From NCBI GenBank assembly GCA_019456185.1, contig VRUH01000006.1, positions 90,113 to 123,396 on the forward strand: 33,284 nucleotides of DNA, in the 5' to 3' direction. Position 1 is the first letter of the stretch. Each line of letters starts with the position of its first letter. The position numbers and the translations under genes were made by a program. Of the stretch, positions 8,353-16,516 are shown in pieces. The notes under the pieces were generated by a model. The model saw nothing but the letters and a program-made list of their open reading frames with translations, was not told the origin of the DNA and made no database searches. The DNA comes from Candidatus Glassbacteria bacterium. Lineage in GTDB: Bacteria > Gemmatimonadota > Glassbacteria > GWA2-58-10.

Positions 8353-10545
8353 TCAGTGAGCTGCCGGTTCCCGCAGGATTAAATTTCCGGCCGGGCTGGA
8401 CTTCAGCTTGCCGCCCCGATTAGGGATCAGGCTGAAGCCCGCGGAAAGCGAGCCGCTGTTTTCGAGCCTGAAAGCCGTTTCGGGCTGCAAACCCGTTGCA
8501 ACCACCAGCCCACGCTCTGGCAGGCCCGCAGGGACCCGCACCGTATCCGCCGAGGCGAACACCACACTACGCGGAGCTTTACCCTTGGGGCCGCTGCTAA
8601 TCACGAAATAGGGTCCGTCCGGGACAACCAGAGTCGTGGATCCGCTACCGCGCAGGCAGGTGGTACGGTGCAGCCAGCCGATGTCCTCGTCGGCGGCGGG
8701 AACGTGCAGCATGGCCGCGATCTCGATCCGAGAGGGCATCCGGCCGATAATGGTCACCGACATAGCGCGGTTCAGAGGGGTTCCATCCGGGCGGTCCAGA
8801 CTCTGGGTCTCGAAATAGTAACGGTATGAGGGAAACACCCGTCCGATCAGCCACGGGCTGCCGTCTGAGATACCGAGCGCCTTGATCGTGTCATCACGGT
8901 AGGTCCAGCGGGCGGAGTCGGGATCGGTGTGCAGCAACCACTCGTATCGCCTGAGGTAGTTGTCGCCGCCTCCGCGCAGACGGTCAACCAGTAACAGGGT
9001 GCGGGGCTTGAGATAGATAATGGTCCGGGTGAATCCGCCGAGCTTCACGTCCGGCGGGTAAGCGCCCTTTAAATCCATAGTGACCGTTGTCCAGTCACCT
9101 GCGGACTCGTAGGCTGTTACTCTTCCGGTGTATTGAGGATCGAACAACTGGCCGTGCCCGTTGACCATCACAGTGCTATGGAACCGACCGTCGCGACCTC
9201 CGAACGACGGGGGACGAAGCGGAAACCTGCCGTCAGCCCACAGATACACCGCCCCTGCATTCTGATGGGTGTGGGCCAGCCCCCCCGGTAAAGCACTCAT
9301 CCCGTCTTTCCACGCCCTGGTTCCCTCACGGCCCAACAAGTGGCCGCCGCAGAAAGCCAGTACCGGACTGTCGTCGCTCCAACCGGCCCTGAGAACGGCG
9401 GTATCCCAGTTGGGGTATAGCTTGTCGCAGGGCAGGGTGTCGGGCGGCAGCGGTTTCACCGAGCTGTCAAACCACAGGAACTGCCAGGCCAGCCCATGCC
9501 GTTCCCGGTCGTAAACAGGGGCCCGTGTACCATAAGAGTAAGGGTTTTCCAGTGAATGAATCAGCGGGGCCGTGGAGTCCACGTGCGCCTCTCGAAATGC
9601 CAGCCATTGGGCGTGTTGATCGAGGTTGCGGGAGGCCAGCAGCATACTCAGGTGGGCGCTGACCGAACCCAGTACACCGTAGCGTCCCGAGGGGAAGCTG
9701 TCACCGATGTACATGTAACTGTCATCCGGCAGCCAGTGCTGGATGCGGGCAGCGGCGGTATTTTTCATCCAGGGTTCGTTGAAAAAGTCTTTCCCGCCGT
9801 TGCGTCTCAGTGCCTCGAAAAACATGAATGCCGGCGCCATCCCGTAGACCCAGTCCGCTACGCCCTCCGGCCAGTAACCTTCCTCTCCCAGTAATCCCAT
9901 CGCCTGCTGGATTTCGCTTTGGGCCAACTGCAGGATATCCGCTGCGTTTTCATACTCATCCAGCAGGACGATCGCAGCCACGCCCATGAACGCCACCGGG
10001 ATCCAGAAATCGTGGTGAGTGTATATTCCCGCCCACCAGGAGTCCTTCGCCCCCTGCTTCGTCTTTTCCAGCACAGAGATCAGTTTCCGCTTCAGCTGCT
10101 CCCTGAACTCTCTTTCCATCGAGTTGTAAAACAGGTCGTAACCGTGAGCCAGACCGGCGGCGAAAGTACCGTGGATAAACTCCCCTGGCCCACCGGTTTC
10201 CGTTGCAATCAGAGCAGAGAGCCAAAGCAATCCAGCATCAAGATAGCGCTTCTCACCTGTGAGATTATACAGCAAACCGAAATTTGTGATTGCCGAGAAA
10301 CACGATTCGTGGTGGCGCTCCTCCAGGCCGATTTCTGCCGGCGGCTGCTCCGACAGGTGCCGGTCTGCCCAGTCCTGCAGACGTTGGAACTGGATCGCCT
10401 TGTCAGAACGTGCCTGCTGGCGAAGGTTCTCAACCTCGGAGAGAGAGAAATACAGACGGGGGTGGTCTGCGGTCCAGGCCACGTTGATCAGCGACAGTGA
10501 AAGGATAAAAACCAGTACACGGGTTTGAGCGCTGGCAATCATCAT
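8353..10545 (-). CDS. Heparinase II/III-like polysaccharide lyase family protein, secreted
   Basis: A 730-aa protein with a Sec signal peptide (1-25), an N-terminal α/α-toroid half and a C-terminal β-sandwich half, as in heparinase II/III-type lyases that cut uronic-acid polysaccharides by β-elimination. Diagnostic stretches are THHDFWIPV near residue 177, THQNAGAVYLWADGRFP near 424, and the following long β-rich segment with RTIIYLKPRTLLLVDRL. The size suits the family. Which histidine and tyrosine are catalytic, and whether the substrate is a glycosaminoglycan, alginate-like or pectin-like glycan, cannot be told from sequence. An AGGAGGTCA ribosome site directly precedes the ATG. It lies 48 bases after a DUF2264 gene on the same strand and is probably co-transcribed with it. 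Confidence 0.75.
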   Translation of the reverse strand: MMIASAQTRVLVFILSLSLINVAWTADHPRLYFSLSEVENLRQQARSDKAIQFQRLQDWADRHLSEQPPAEIGLEERHHESCFSAITNFGLLYNLTGEKRYLDAGLLWLSALIATETGGPGEFIHGTFAAGLAHGYDLFYNSMEREFREQLKRKLISVLEKTKQGAKDSWWAGIYTHHDFWIPVAFMGVAAIVLLDEYENAADILQLAQSEIQQAMGLLGEEGYWPEGVADWVYGMAPAFMFFEALRRNGGKDFFNEPWMKNTAAARIQHWLPDDSYMYIGDSFPSGRYGVLGSVSAHLSMLLASRNLDQHAQWLAFREAHVDSTAPLIHSLENPYSYGTRAPVYDRERHGLAWQFLWFDSSVKPLPPDTLPCDKLYPNWDTAVLRAGWSDDSPVLAFCGGHLLGREGTRAWKDGMSALPGGLAHTHQNAGAVYLWADGRFPLRPPSFGGRDGRFHSTVMVNGHGQLFDPQYTGRVTAYESAGDWTTVTMDLKGAYPPDVKLGGFTRTIIYLKPRTLLLVDRLRGGGDNYLRRYEWLLHTDPDSARWTYRDDTIKALGISDGSPWLIGRVFPSYRYYFETQSLDRPDGTPLNRAMSVTIIGRMPSRIEIAAMLHVPAADEDIGWLHRTTCLRGSGSTTLVVPDGPYFVISSGPKGKAPRSVVFASADTVRVPAGLPERGLVVATGLQPETAFRLENSGSLSAGFSLIPNRGGKLKSSPAGNLILREPAAH

Positions 10546-10593
10546 TGACCTCCTACCAGTAAGGAACCGAAACGAGACAGCCCTTCCCGACCG

Positions 10594-12648
10594 TCACCAT
10601 GGCAGCGGAACCGTATATTCCATCCCTTCGAATTCGATCCTCAAAGCCCCGGTGTCCTGCTTGATGACTATACTCGGAACAACTGCCCGGCGGTCACGGC
10701 TGCCGGCAACATAGGCCGCAACGACGGTGTTTGATTTGATTGGTGCAGCGCTTTTCCAATAGGGGTACGCTCCATTGCCGTCGAACAGGTGGGCGTGGCT
10801 CCACCCGTCGCGTGGAGTGAGAAAATCGCTGGCCAGTATCCCTGGCGGGCCGTCCAGGATCTTGATCAACGAGTTGTAGCGCCCGGCGCTTATCGAGATA
10901 GCTTCCTTTGTGTGAGTGACCTGCGGTTGCTCTCCGTCGGGCACGCTGATTCCGTAGCCCCCCAGCCACAGAAAAAGCGGTCGGCCGCTGTTGTGCCAGA
11001 AAATGTGCAGCTCTCCGTCCTCCCCGATCAGAGTATGGGTGATCACCTGGCCGAAATCCTCAAGTTCGTTTTCCGGGGTGTCGAGGAAGAAATCGTAACG
11101 ACTGACCGAGTGATGGGAGTCCACCGATACCGCCTCGGGGTTGGTGCGGAAAAACCACTGCTTGTTGTCGTGGGAAACACCGGTCCTGCCGGCGCCCAGG
11201 TCCGGCCCTCCCTCGCCCAGCGCGCACCAGCCGAGATAGCTGGAGTAGGAATGCTGGAAGTACTTGATTCCTCGCTGCCACTGGCCCCGGTGTCCCACCG
11301 GTTCACCCAGCACGTAAGCTTTCGCTTCACCGTCCACCGGACTGACTTTCAGCACCATCTCTGCGCCGGGCAATTCCAGTCTTCCCCCTGCGCCGTCGGC
11401 CGGCATCGGCTCTTCCTCTTCGGTCCAGAACGGGTGATCGGCAGGCACTGCCAGGCAGATCATTCCCTGCGCTGCCCAGTAGGGCGATCCACGGTCAATA
11501 TAGCTTTCGGCCACCACGCTGTTCGGGCCATGGAATCCTGGTTCCAGCAGACCGTTTTCGCTCAGGCAGTCGTTGTCCCAGAAATATTTCAGGCAGCCTG
11601 AGGCTATCCGCCGCGCCTGGCCGGGCGGCAGTGTACTGGTGCCGTTGAGCACGGCCCAGCCCAGCGCGGAGATGCTGGCGAAGCGGTAGGAAAGCGAGCG
11701 TCCGAACGGGATCGGCCCGCCGTCACGCCCGTAGAGATACTTGAAACTCTCCAGGAACCGGGCGGTGGTGTGGGCCACCCGCTTGCCGAACCGCTCGTTC
11801 CAGTTTCCGTCGAAATAGCAGAGGGCATTGTTGTAAAGTTGGAAACCCCACAAGTTGTAGTAGTCGAATGTGAAGTTGCCCCCGTCGATAAACCACCCGT
11901 CACCGCGGTACCAGTTCAGCATCCTGTCGAATATCATGGTCAGGTATTCGCGGTTGGACGTTACGCCGTTGGCATCGAGCAACGGCACCGCGATCAGGTG
12001 GAAATACCAGTGATTGCAATCATAGGCCACGGTATGGGCCAGTACGCGAAGGAACTCCAGCAGGTTATTTTTCTGCCCGTCGGTCAGCGGGTCCCAGAAG
12101 AACTTGGGGCTAAGCAATACGGCCAGGGCGATATTGGTGCCGAAAGCGTCGTAAATTTCCCGTTCTCCCCAGTAAGCCGGGTCGTGGGGATCCGTCCCCC
12201 GGATAATTCCTGTCAGGTAGGGCTCTGTTATCGAGCCGTCATACCCGGGTACTCTGTCGTTTCCCGTGGCTGCCGAATAGCAGGCGACCAGCATCAGGCT
12301 TCGCTCGAACGTCTCTTTCTGGCCGCCGACGAAATGCCTCTCTCGCCGGAAATGGCCGGTTTCCCCCGCTGTCCCTGTCAGCGTGGGCATCCCGGTTTTT
12401 TCGTCGAAATACGGCAGTACCCCGGCTATCAGTTTCTCGCAAATTTCCAGCCAGTGCTCTCTGGTATAACCCGTATAGGGACTGAGCTCGAAATCATCTC
12501 CTGCTTGCAACTGTGCCTGCGGCCGGTTTCTGTCTCCTGCTTCCGCGCTCAGCAAGATTTGATCACAGTAGAAGCAGGATGCGATCAACAACGCCAGGCA
12601 AACCAATTTCGGTTCTTGCAGCGGACAGCGATCCAGTAGAGTCAGCAT
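10594..12648 (-). CDS. DUF2264 family protein (α/α-toroid glycan-active enzyme), lipoprotein candidate
   Basis: A DUF2264 (pfam10022) protein. Some members are, to my recollection, classed as family GH154 β-glucuronidases. Characteristic Trp/Tyr/His-rich stretches include FVGGQKETFERSLML, NHWYFHLIAVPL, GDGWFIDGG and YRFASISALGWAVL. The frame is open up to 12756, but I prefer the ATG at 12646-12648. It has a purine-rich GGGGGA upstream and gives a 684-aa product that begins with a hydrophobic signal containing IASC, a plausible lipobox. The earlier ATG would bury this signal 36 residues in. It is the first gene of a two-gene minus-strand unit with the heparinase-like gene. Likely acts on uronic-acid-containing glycan outside the cytoplasm; exact activity unknown. 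Confidence 0.75.
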   Translation of the reverse strand: MLTLLDRCPLQEPKLVCLALLIASCFYCDQILLSAEAGDRNRPQAQLQAGDDFELSPYTGYTREHWLEICEKLIAGVLPYFDEKTGMPTLTGTAGETGHFRRERHFVGGQKETFERSLMLVACYSAATGNDRVPGYDGSITEPYLTGIIRGTDPHDPAYWGEREIYDAFGTNIALAVLLSPKFFWDPLTDGQKNNLLEFLRVLAHTVAYDCNHWYFHLIAVPLLDANGVTSNREYLTMIFDRMLNWYRGDGWFIDGGNFTFDYYNLWGFQLYNNALCYFDGNWNERFGKRVAHTTARFLESFKYLYGRDGGPIPFGRSLSYRFASISALGWAVLNGTSTLPPGQARRIASGCLKYFWDNDCLSENGLLEPGFHGPNSVVAESYIDRGSPYWAAQGMICLAVPADHPFWTEEEEPMPADGAGGRLELPGAEMVLKVSPVDGEAKAYVLGEPVGHRGQWQRGIKYFQHSYSSYLGWCALGEGGPDLGAGRTGVSHDNKQWFFRTNPEAVSVDSHHSVSRYDFFLDTPENELEDFGQVITHTLIGEDGELHIFWHNSGRPLFLWLGGYGISVPDGEQPQVTHTKEAISISAGRYNSLIKILDGPPGILASDFLTPRDGWSHAHLFDGNGAYPYWKSAAPIKSNTVVAAYVAGSRDRRAVVPSIVIKQDTGALRIEFEGMEYTVPLPW

Positions 12649-12748
12649 CGGGTCCCCCGGTTGTAATTCGTAACAATTTGAAGAATCACCTGCAAAAAGA
12701 TATGGACTTGGAATGAGCCAGTCAAACGGCTTATTAGAACTCTCAGGG

Positions 12749-12809
12749 TGCTGCACTTTTAGAACGCCGTTTTATCTCCGCCTAATGCTGCACTTTTCAA
12801 CCGCCGTTT
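12749..12809 (+). repeat. Pair of 24-bp direct repeats, mobile-element-like
   Basis: TGCTGCACTTTT followed by a diverged AAC and GCCGTTT occurs at 12749-12772 and again at 12786-12809, 37 bases apart. Repeated short motifs next to a small broken frame resemble the multiple terminal repeats of IS21-family elements. No transposase gene remains beside them, so this is an inference from appearance only. Confidence 0.4.
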
Positions 12810-12978
12810 ACACAATATCACCATGTTGCAGGCACGGCTCACCAGGATCAAGCAGCAGATCGACTATAACGATAAAACCAAGTAGCCGGATATCTTCAGT
12901 TTGTTCTCAAGATTGGGCCGTATCCCGTTACGAGGTGCGGCCCCTTTTGTTGCAAATGCACCTATTGGAGAGAAACTC

Positions 12979-13164
12979 TTGCTTCGCACCGCTATTTTTA
13001 TCCTGCTGACAGGTTCAGTAAACGCTCAGGAAAGGATAGCCCGTACGGACCTGGAGAAACTGAGCGCCAGGCATTTCAATGAGGCGATCGAGGCATTCGG
13101 CGCCGGTGATTACGAAAAGAGTATTCCGTTGCTGCTTTCGGGAAGCAAATCATATTCATATTAG
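12979..13164 (+). pseudogene. Truncated secreted TPR-like protein (first ~61 codons)
   Basis: From a TTG at 12979 with GGAG 9 bases upstream, the frame encodes a clean Sec signal peptide (TAIFILLTGSVNAQ) and then a helical segment with FNEAIEAFGAGDYEKSIPLLL, the pattern of a tetratricopeptide-like helix pair. It then ends abruptly in SGSKSYSY and a stop, inside very AT-rich DNA. A TPR protein would be far longer, so this looks like a gene cut off by a rearrangement. The frame is also open upstream to an ATG at 12901, but that version lacks an N-terminal signal. Confidence 0.5.
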
Positions 13165-13434
13165 CCTGATTATCTTGACAGCATATAATTATTGGTGCAT
13201 TATGAACATATTAATATATCTGACTTCAAGCCTGTTTCAAATTTCCGGTATTTTATTTTTCCTACATGCTTTAAGCTATAATGCCCATTCGGATGGCCTG
13301 CCTTCCATGGCCAACTTTGAGTCCTGAACAGGATTCCTCTGATAATTGCTTGTTTGGGGGGAGGGAAGGAAGCTCCGGGCGGTTGCCTCTAACAACATTT
13401 TAATGTATTCACGTCCCACTCCGGAGGTCTGATC
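13165..13434 (+). other. AT-rich upstream region of the 13435-26510 gene run
   Basis: No gene is seen. TATAAT occurs at 13184-13189 and at 13277-13282. The first is only 3 bases from a TTGACA at 13175-13180, too close to form a standard promoter with it, and the second lacks a good -35 box. The region ends in a strong ribosome site (CCGGAGG) before the ATG at 13435. Confidence 0.3.
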
Positions 13435-14586
13435 ATGCGCGTTTTGGTCCTGTTCGGCCTGTTTATCCTTTGCCTGTTAACCCTTTCATCTCCGGTTTCC
13501 GGCGAATTCAAAACACCCCCCGGCAGCAGAAGAGTAGCCGCTTTTACACTTGATGGCGGCAGGGTCTTCTTTAGTTGGCGCTATAAAGAGTCCGATGGCG
13601 AGATGGCGAAATATGAGGTCAAGCGCTCGGATTACAAGACCGGACCATACACCATGGCTGGCATCTTCAGGCAGGGTGACGGCACCAATTTCATTGACAG
13701 TACCAGAATCACTGGAAAGACTTATTATTACTATGTCACGACACCCACAGGGACCAGCTGGAATATGGATATTAAAACCTCGAAAACCGGCGATACCTGC
13801 CTGGTGATTCCCATCCGGGACGGCTCCTCGTTCTCAAAGCTCGCCGTGGGGGACCTGAACGGGGACGGTCTTTTCGAGTTCATCATCTGCCGGACCGAGG
13901 GAAGCAGGGTCTCCAGCGGAAACAGCGGCGCTCCCCCGGAACGCGGAAATACTCGGGAGGCAGCCCGTCGGGAGAATTTTACGCTCGAATTGGAAGCGTA
14001 CACCCTGGAGGGCGAAATGCTCTGGAGCAGCTGTCTGGACACTGGGCCCGGGGGCGGGGGACGGGATGCACTGATAGTGGTCTGGGACATTGATGGCGAC
14101 GGAAGAGACGAGGTGATTGTCAAAGATGTGGAAGGCGTCGCCGGAAGCCACCGGCCCACTAATAGCCTCGAACGAATAGTTGTGCTCGACCCGGCAACCG
14201 GCAAACCGAGCTCACGCACGGCCTGGCCCGACATGCTCCCGGAGATCCTCAATAGCACTAGTGTTGACTGTCAGGCACAGGACGCTCTTTCACTATTCTG
14301 GGACGGAAGAGACCAGCGGGAGCTCGCCGCCAGTGGCAAAATAATCCGCCGAGACAGCCGCGAGGTGCTGGCAACCTACCAGGGTGAGCCGGTCGGCATC
14401 GCCGATGTGCTTGGCGACTGGCGCGAGGAGTTGATCACCATCGACGCTAACTCTATCCGGATTTACACCACCAATATCCCCACCCGCTTCCGGCGGCCGA
14501 GCCTGATGGAGGATATCCGGTACCGGCTCTGTGTTGCGCGCACAGCCATGGGATGCTGCATTGAGCACACAGAAAGCCATGACTAG
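13435..14586 (+). CDS. PL11 rhamnogalacturonan-lyase-like protein, shortened
   Basis: A 383-aa secreted protein (signal peptide to about residue 23, ending VSG). It carries clear pieces of a family 11 rhamnogalacturonan lyase: an N-terminal β-sandwich, two Ca-binding-type propeller motifs (GDLNGDGLFEFI and DIDGDGRDEVI), and a C-terminal stretch with ADVLGDWREELITI, IRIYTTNIPT and LMEDIRYRL. Family members are around 600 aa with an eight-bladed propeller. Here the chain jumps from the second blade (VVLDPATGKPS) almost straight to the last blades, so roughly 200 residues are absent. The final 15 residues (after RTAMG) also diverge from the family ending, and a neighbouring frame could supply a different tail. 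It may be an internally deleted, inactive copy or a compact relative. It opens a run of co-directional carbohydrate genes. Confidence 0.7.
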   Translation: MRVLVLFGLFILCLLTLSSPVSGEFKTPPGSRRVAAFTLDGGRVFFSWRYKESDGEMAKYEVKRSDYKTGPYTMAGIFRQGDGTNFIDSTRITGKTYYYYVTTPTGTSWNMDIKTSKTGDTCLVIPIRDGSSFSKLAVGDLNGDGLFEFIICRTEGSRVSSGNSGAPPERGNTREAARRENFTLELEAYTLEGEMLWSSCLDTGPGGGGRDALIVVWDIDGDGRDEVIVKDVEGVAGSHRPTNSLERIVVLDPATGKPSSRTAWPDMLPEILNSTSVDCQAQDALSLFWDGRDQRELAASGKIIRRDSREVLATYQGEPVGIADVLGDWREELITIDANSIRIYTTNIPTRFRRPSLMEDIRYRLCVARTAMGCCIEHTESHD

Positions 14587-14665
14587 TGGGGCCGTAATTG
14601 AAGCCCGCCCTTCAGCCGTTGGTATGTCTGCAACCAAACGAGTTTTAACCAGGGGAACATACGCC

Positions 14666-15520
14666 ATGCCCACCACAAAAGTTCTTCCTTTCTTATTGGT
14701 GCTTCTGGCTGCCGGGCTATTCTGTTTACCCGCCCGCGGCGAGATTGTTTTCAGCGAGGATTTCGAGTCCGGCACGCTGGGAGACCGCTGGGAGAAGTAT
14801 AAAGATGACCCTGCGCTAAGTGATTTCGAGACGCGCTCTATCAATGTAAATTCGGGAAAAAGGTCCTATCGGATCAGCGCGCCTGCCAGTACGGGAGAAG
14901 GAAGGATAATCAGGGGCATGCAATACAATGAGTCCGACAGTTGGATTCGGACCTGGTTCCTGCCCGGTTATGATGTAGTTTATATTCGATGGTATGCTAA
15001 GTTTGCCGAAGATATAAAAGAGGGAGGAATGCACTGGTGCCAGTTCTGGGGCAGCCGGCCGGATAATGCAAGATCCGTTCTGGGCGGGGCGGGCCGCAGA
15101 CCCGATGGTACTGATCGATTTATCGCCAATGTAGAGCCGAGACCCGTTGACGGTGTGGATTCCCCCGGGCAGATCGTTTTTTATACTTACTGGCCTGACA
15201 TGTTGCAATCCTCTGACGGCAGATACTGGGGAAACTACTTTTTCCCGGATCAACCTTTTTTCATCGAGCGGGGCCGGTGGTACTGTTTCGAGATGATGAT
15301 AAAATGCAACGAGCCGGGCAAAAAGGACGGTGAGCAGGCGCTCTGGATCGATGGGAAGGAGATTTTGCGTGTGCGAGAAATGCGCTGGCGGGACATCGAT
15401 GCACTCAGGTTGAATATGGTTATGTTCGGTAATTACAGGGGCAGGGCCGAACACGATCTTACCTACTGGATGGATGATCTGGTGATCAGCACGGAATACG
15501 TGGGGCCGATGGATAAATAA
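14666..15520 (+). CDS. LamG/polysaccharide-lyase-like secreted protein, paralogue 1
   Basis: A 284-aa protein with a Sec signal peptide (ending ARG) followed by a concanavalin/LamG-type β-sandwich resembling the heparin-lyase-I-like family PF14099. Typical stretches are VFSEDFESGTLGDRWE, WYCFEMMIKCNEPGKKDGE, LWIDGKEILR and WMDDLVISTEYVGP. The open frame extends upstream to 14531, overlapping the PL11-like gene. The ATG at 14666 has AGGGG upstream and puts the signal peptide at the N-terminus, so I chose it. It is about two-thirds identical to the next gene over its whole length, so the two form a tandem duplication. It probably binds or cleaves an acidic polysaccharide; activity is not shown by the sequence. 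Confidence 0.75.
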   Translation: MPTTKVLPFLLVLLAAGLFCLPARGEIVFSEDFESGTLGDRWEKYKDDPALSDFETRSINVNSGKRSYRISAPASTGEGRIIRGMQYNESDSWIRTWFLPGYDVVYIRWYAKFAEDIKEGGMHWCQFWGSRPDNARSVLGGAGRRPDGTDRFIANVEPRPVDGVDSPGQIVFYTYWPDMLQSSDGRYWGNYFFPDQPFFIERGRWYCFEMMIKCNEPGKKDGEQALWIDGKEILRVREMRWRDIDALRLNMVMFGNYRGRAEHDLTYWMDDLVISTEYVGPMDK

Positions 15521-15581
15521 ACCGCAGGCCGGTCTGGCCGGGTCAAGGAGAGGCTTTCATTTATTGTGAAAGGAACATTTG

Positions 15582-16448
15582 ATGAAATCCGTGAAAATAA
15601 TTCTTCAATTAACCGCTGCGGCGCTTATCACCCTGTTAATGCCCAATGCATACGGCGAGGTTGTTTTCAGCGAGGATTTTGAATCCGGCACGCTGGGAGA
15701 CCGCTGGGAAAGGTATAAAGAGGACCCGGCGCGGGGCGACTTCGAGACCAGGCCGGAACACGTTCATTCTGGCCAAAAATCCTATCGCTTAACCGCTCTT
15801 GCCTTCGAGGGTGAAGAAGAGATACTCAAAGGCCACGCCTTCAAGCAGTCCGACGCCTGGCTGCGGACCTGGTTCCTGCCTGGCTATGAGACAGTCCATA
15901 TCCGCTGGTATGCTAAGTTCGCCGATGATTTCGACCAGGGCAAGAACATGCACTGGTTCCAGGTCTGGGCCTGCCGGCAGGATGATCCCCGCTCCGTACT
16001 GGGGGGAGCGGGCCGGAAACCCGATGGCACGGACCGCTTTATCGCCAATGTAGAGCCTTACCGCGTGGAGGGAGTGTCTCCGCCGGGACAGATACGCTTT
16101 TATACCTACTGGCCGGACATGAAACAGTCGCCCAGCGGTTATTACTGGGGCAACCATTTTTACCCTGAAAAACCTTTCACAATCGAGCGGGACCGCTGGT
16201 ACTGTTTCGAGATGATGGTGAAATGCAACGAGCCTGGGAAAAAAGACGGCGAGCAGGCGCTCTGGGTCGACGGGAAAGAGGTCATGCGCGTGGAGGGACT
16301 CCGCTGGCGGGACACCGAGAATCTCAAGCTGAACATGTTGATCGCCGGCCTTTATGTCCATTACTGCGAGCGTGACTGCACCTACTGGCTGGATGATCTG
16401 GTGATCAGCACGGAATACGTGGGACCGCTAAAAACCCAACTGCAATGA
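15582..16448 (+). CDS. LamG/polysaccharide-lyase-like secreted protein, paralogue 2
   Basis: A 288-aa protein with a Sec signal peptide (ending NAYG) and the same β-sandwich as its upstream neighbour, sharing VFSEDFESGTLGDRWE, GTDRFIANVEP, WYCFEMMVKCNEPGKKDGE and DDLVISTEYVGP. The ATG at 15582 has AAAGGA 7 bases upstream; a TTG one codon earlier is also possible. Differences concentrate in the first third and in the strands before the C-terminus, for example a Trp/Cys-rich VWACRQ stretch where paralogue 1 has FWGSRP. This suggests the pair differ in ligand rather than in fold. It lies 61 bases after paralogue 1. Confidence 0.75.
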   Translation: MKSVKIILQLTAAALITLLMPNAYGEVVFSEDFESGTLGDRWERYKEDPARGDFETRPEHVHSGQKSYRLTALAFEGEEEILKGHAFKQSDAWLRTWFLPGYETVHIRWYAKFADDFDQGKNMHWFQVWACRQDDPRSVLGGAGRKPDGTDRFIANVEPYRVEGVSPPGQIRFYTYWPDMKQSPSGYYWGNHFYPEKPFTIERDRWYCFEMMVKCNEPGKKDGEQALWVDGKEVMRVEGLRWRDTENLKLNMLIAGLYVHYCERDCTYWLDDLVISTEYVGPLKTQLQ

Positions 16449-16516
16449 CTTAAGTTAATGAGAAATAATGTATTCGCTACCAGTTCAGTTTTCATAGTTT
16501 AGTAAAGGACTAAACC

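Noticed and set aside
11770-12639. 289-codon plus-strand frame opposite the DUF2264 gene
   Set aside because: The minus-strand frame matches a known family over its whole length; the plus-strand product shows no domain, signal or ribosome site.
13175-13189. TTGACA and TATAAT close together before the PL11-like gene
   Set aside because: Only 3 bases separate them, so they cannot form a standard promoter; each may occur by chance in AT-rich DNA.
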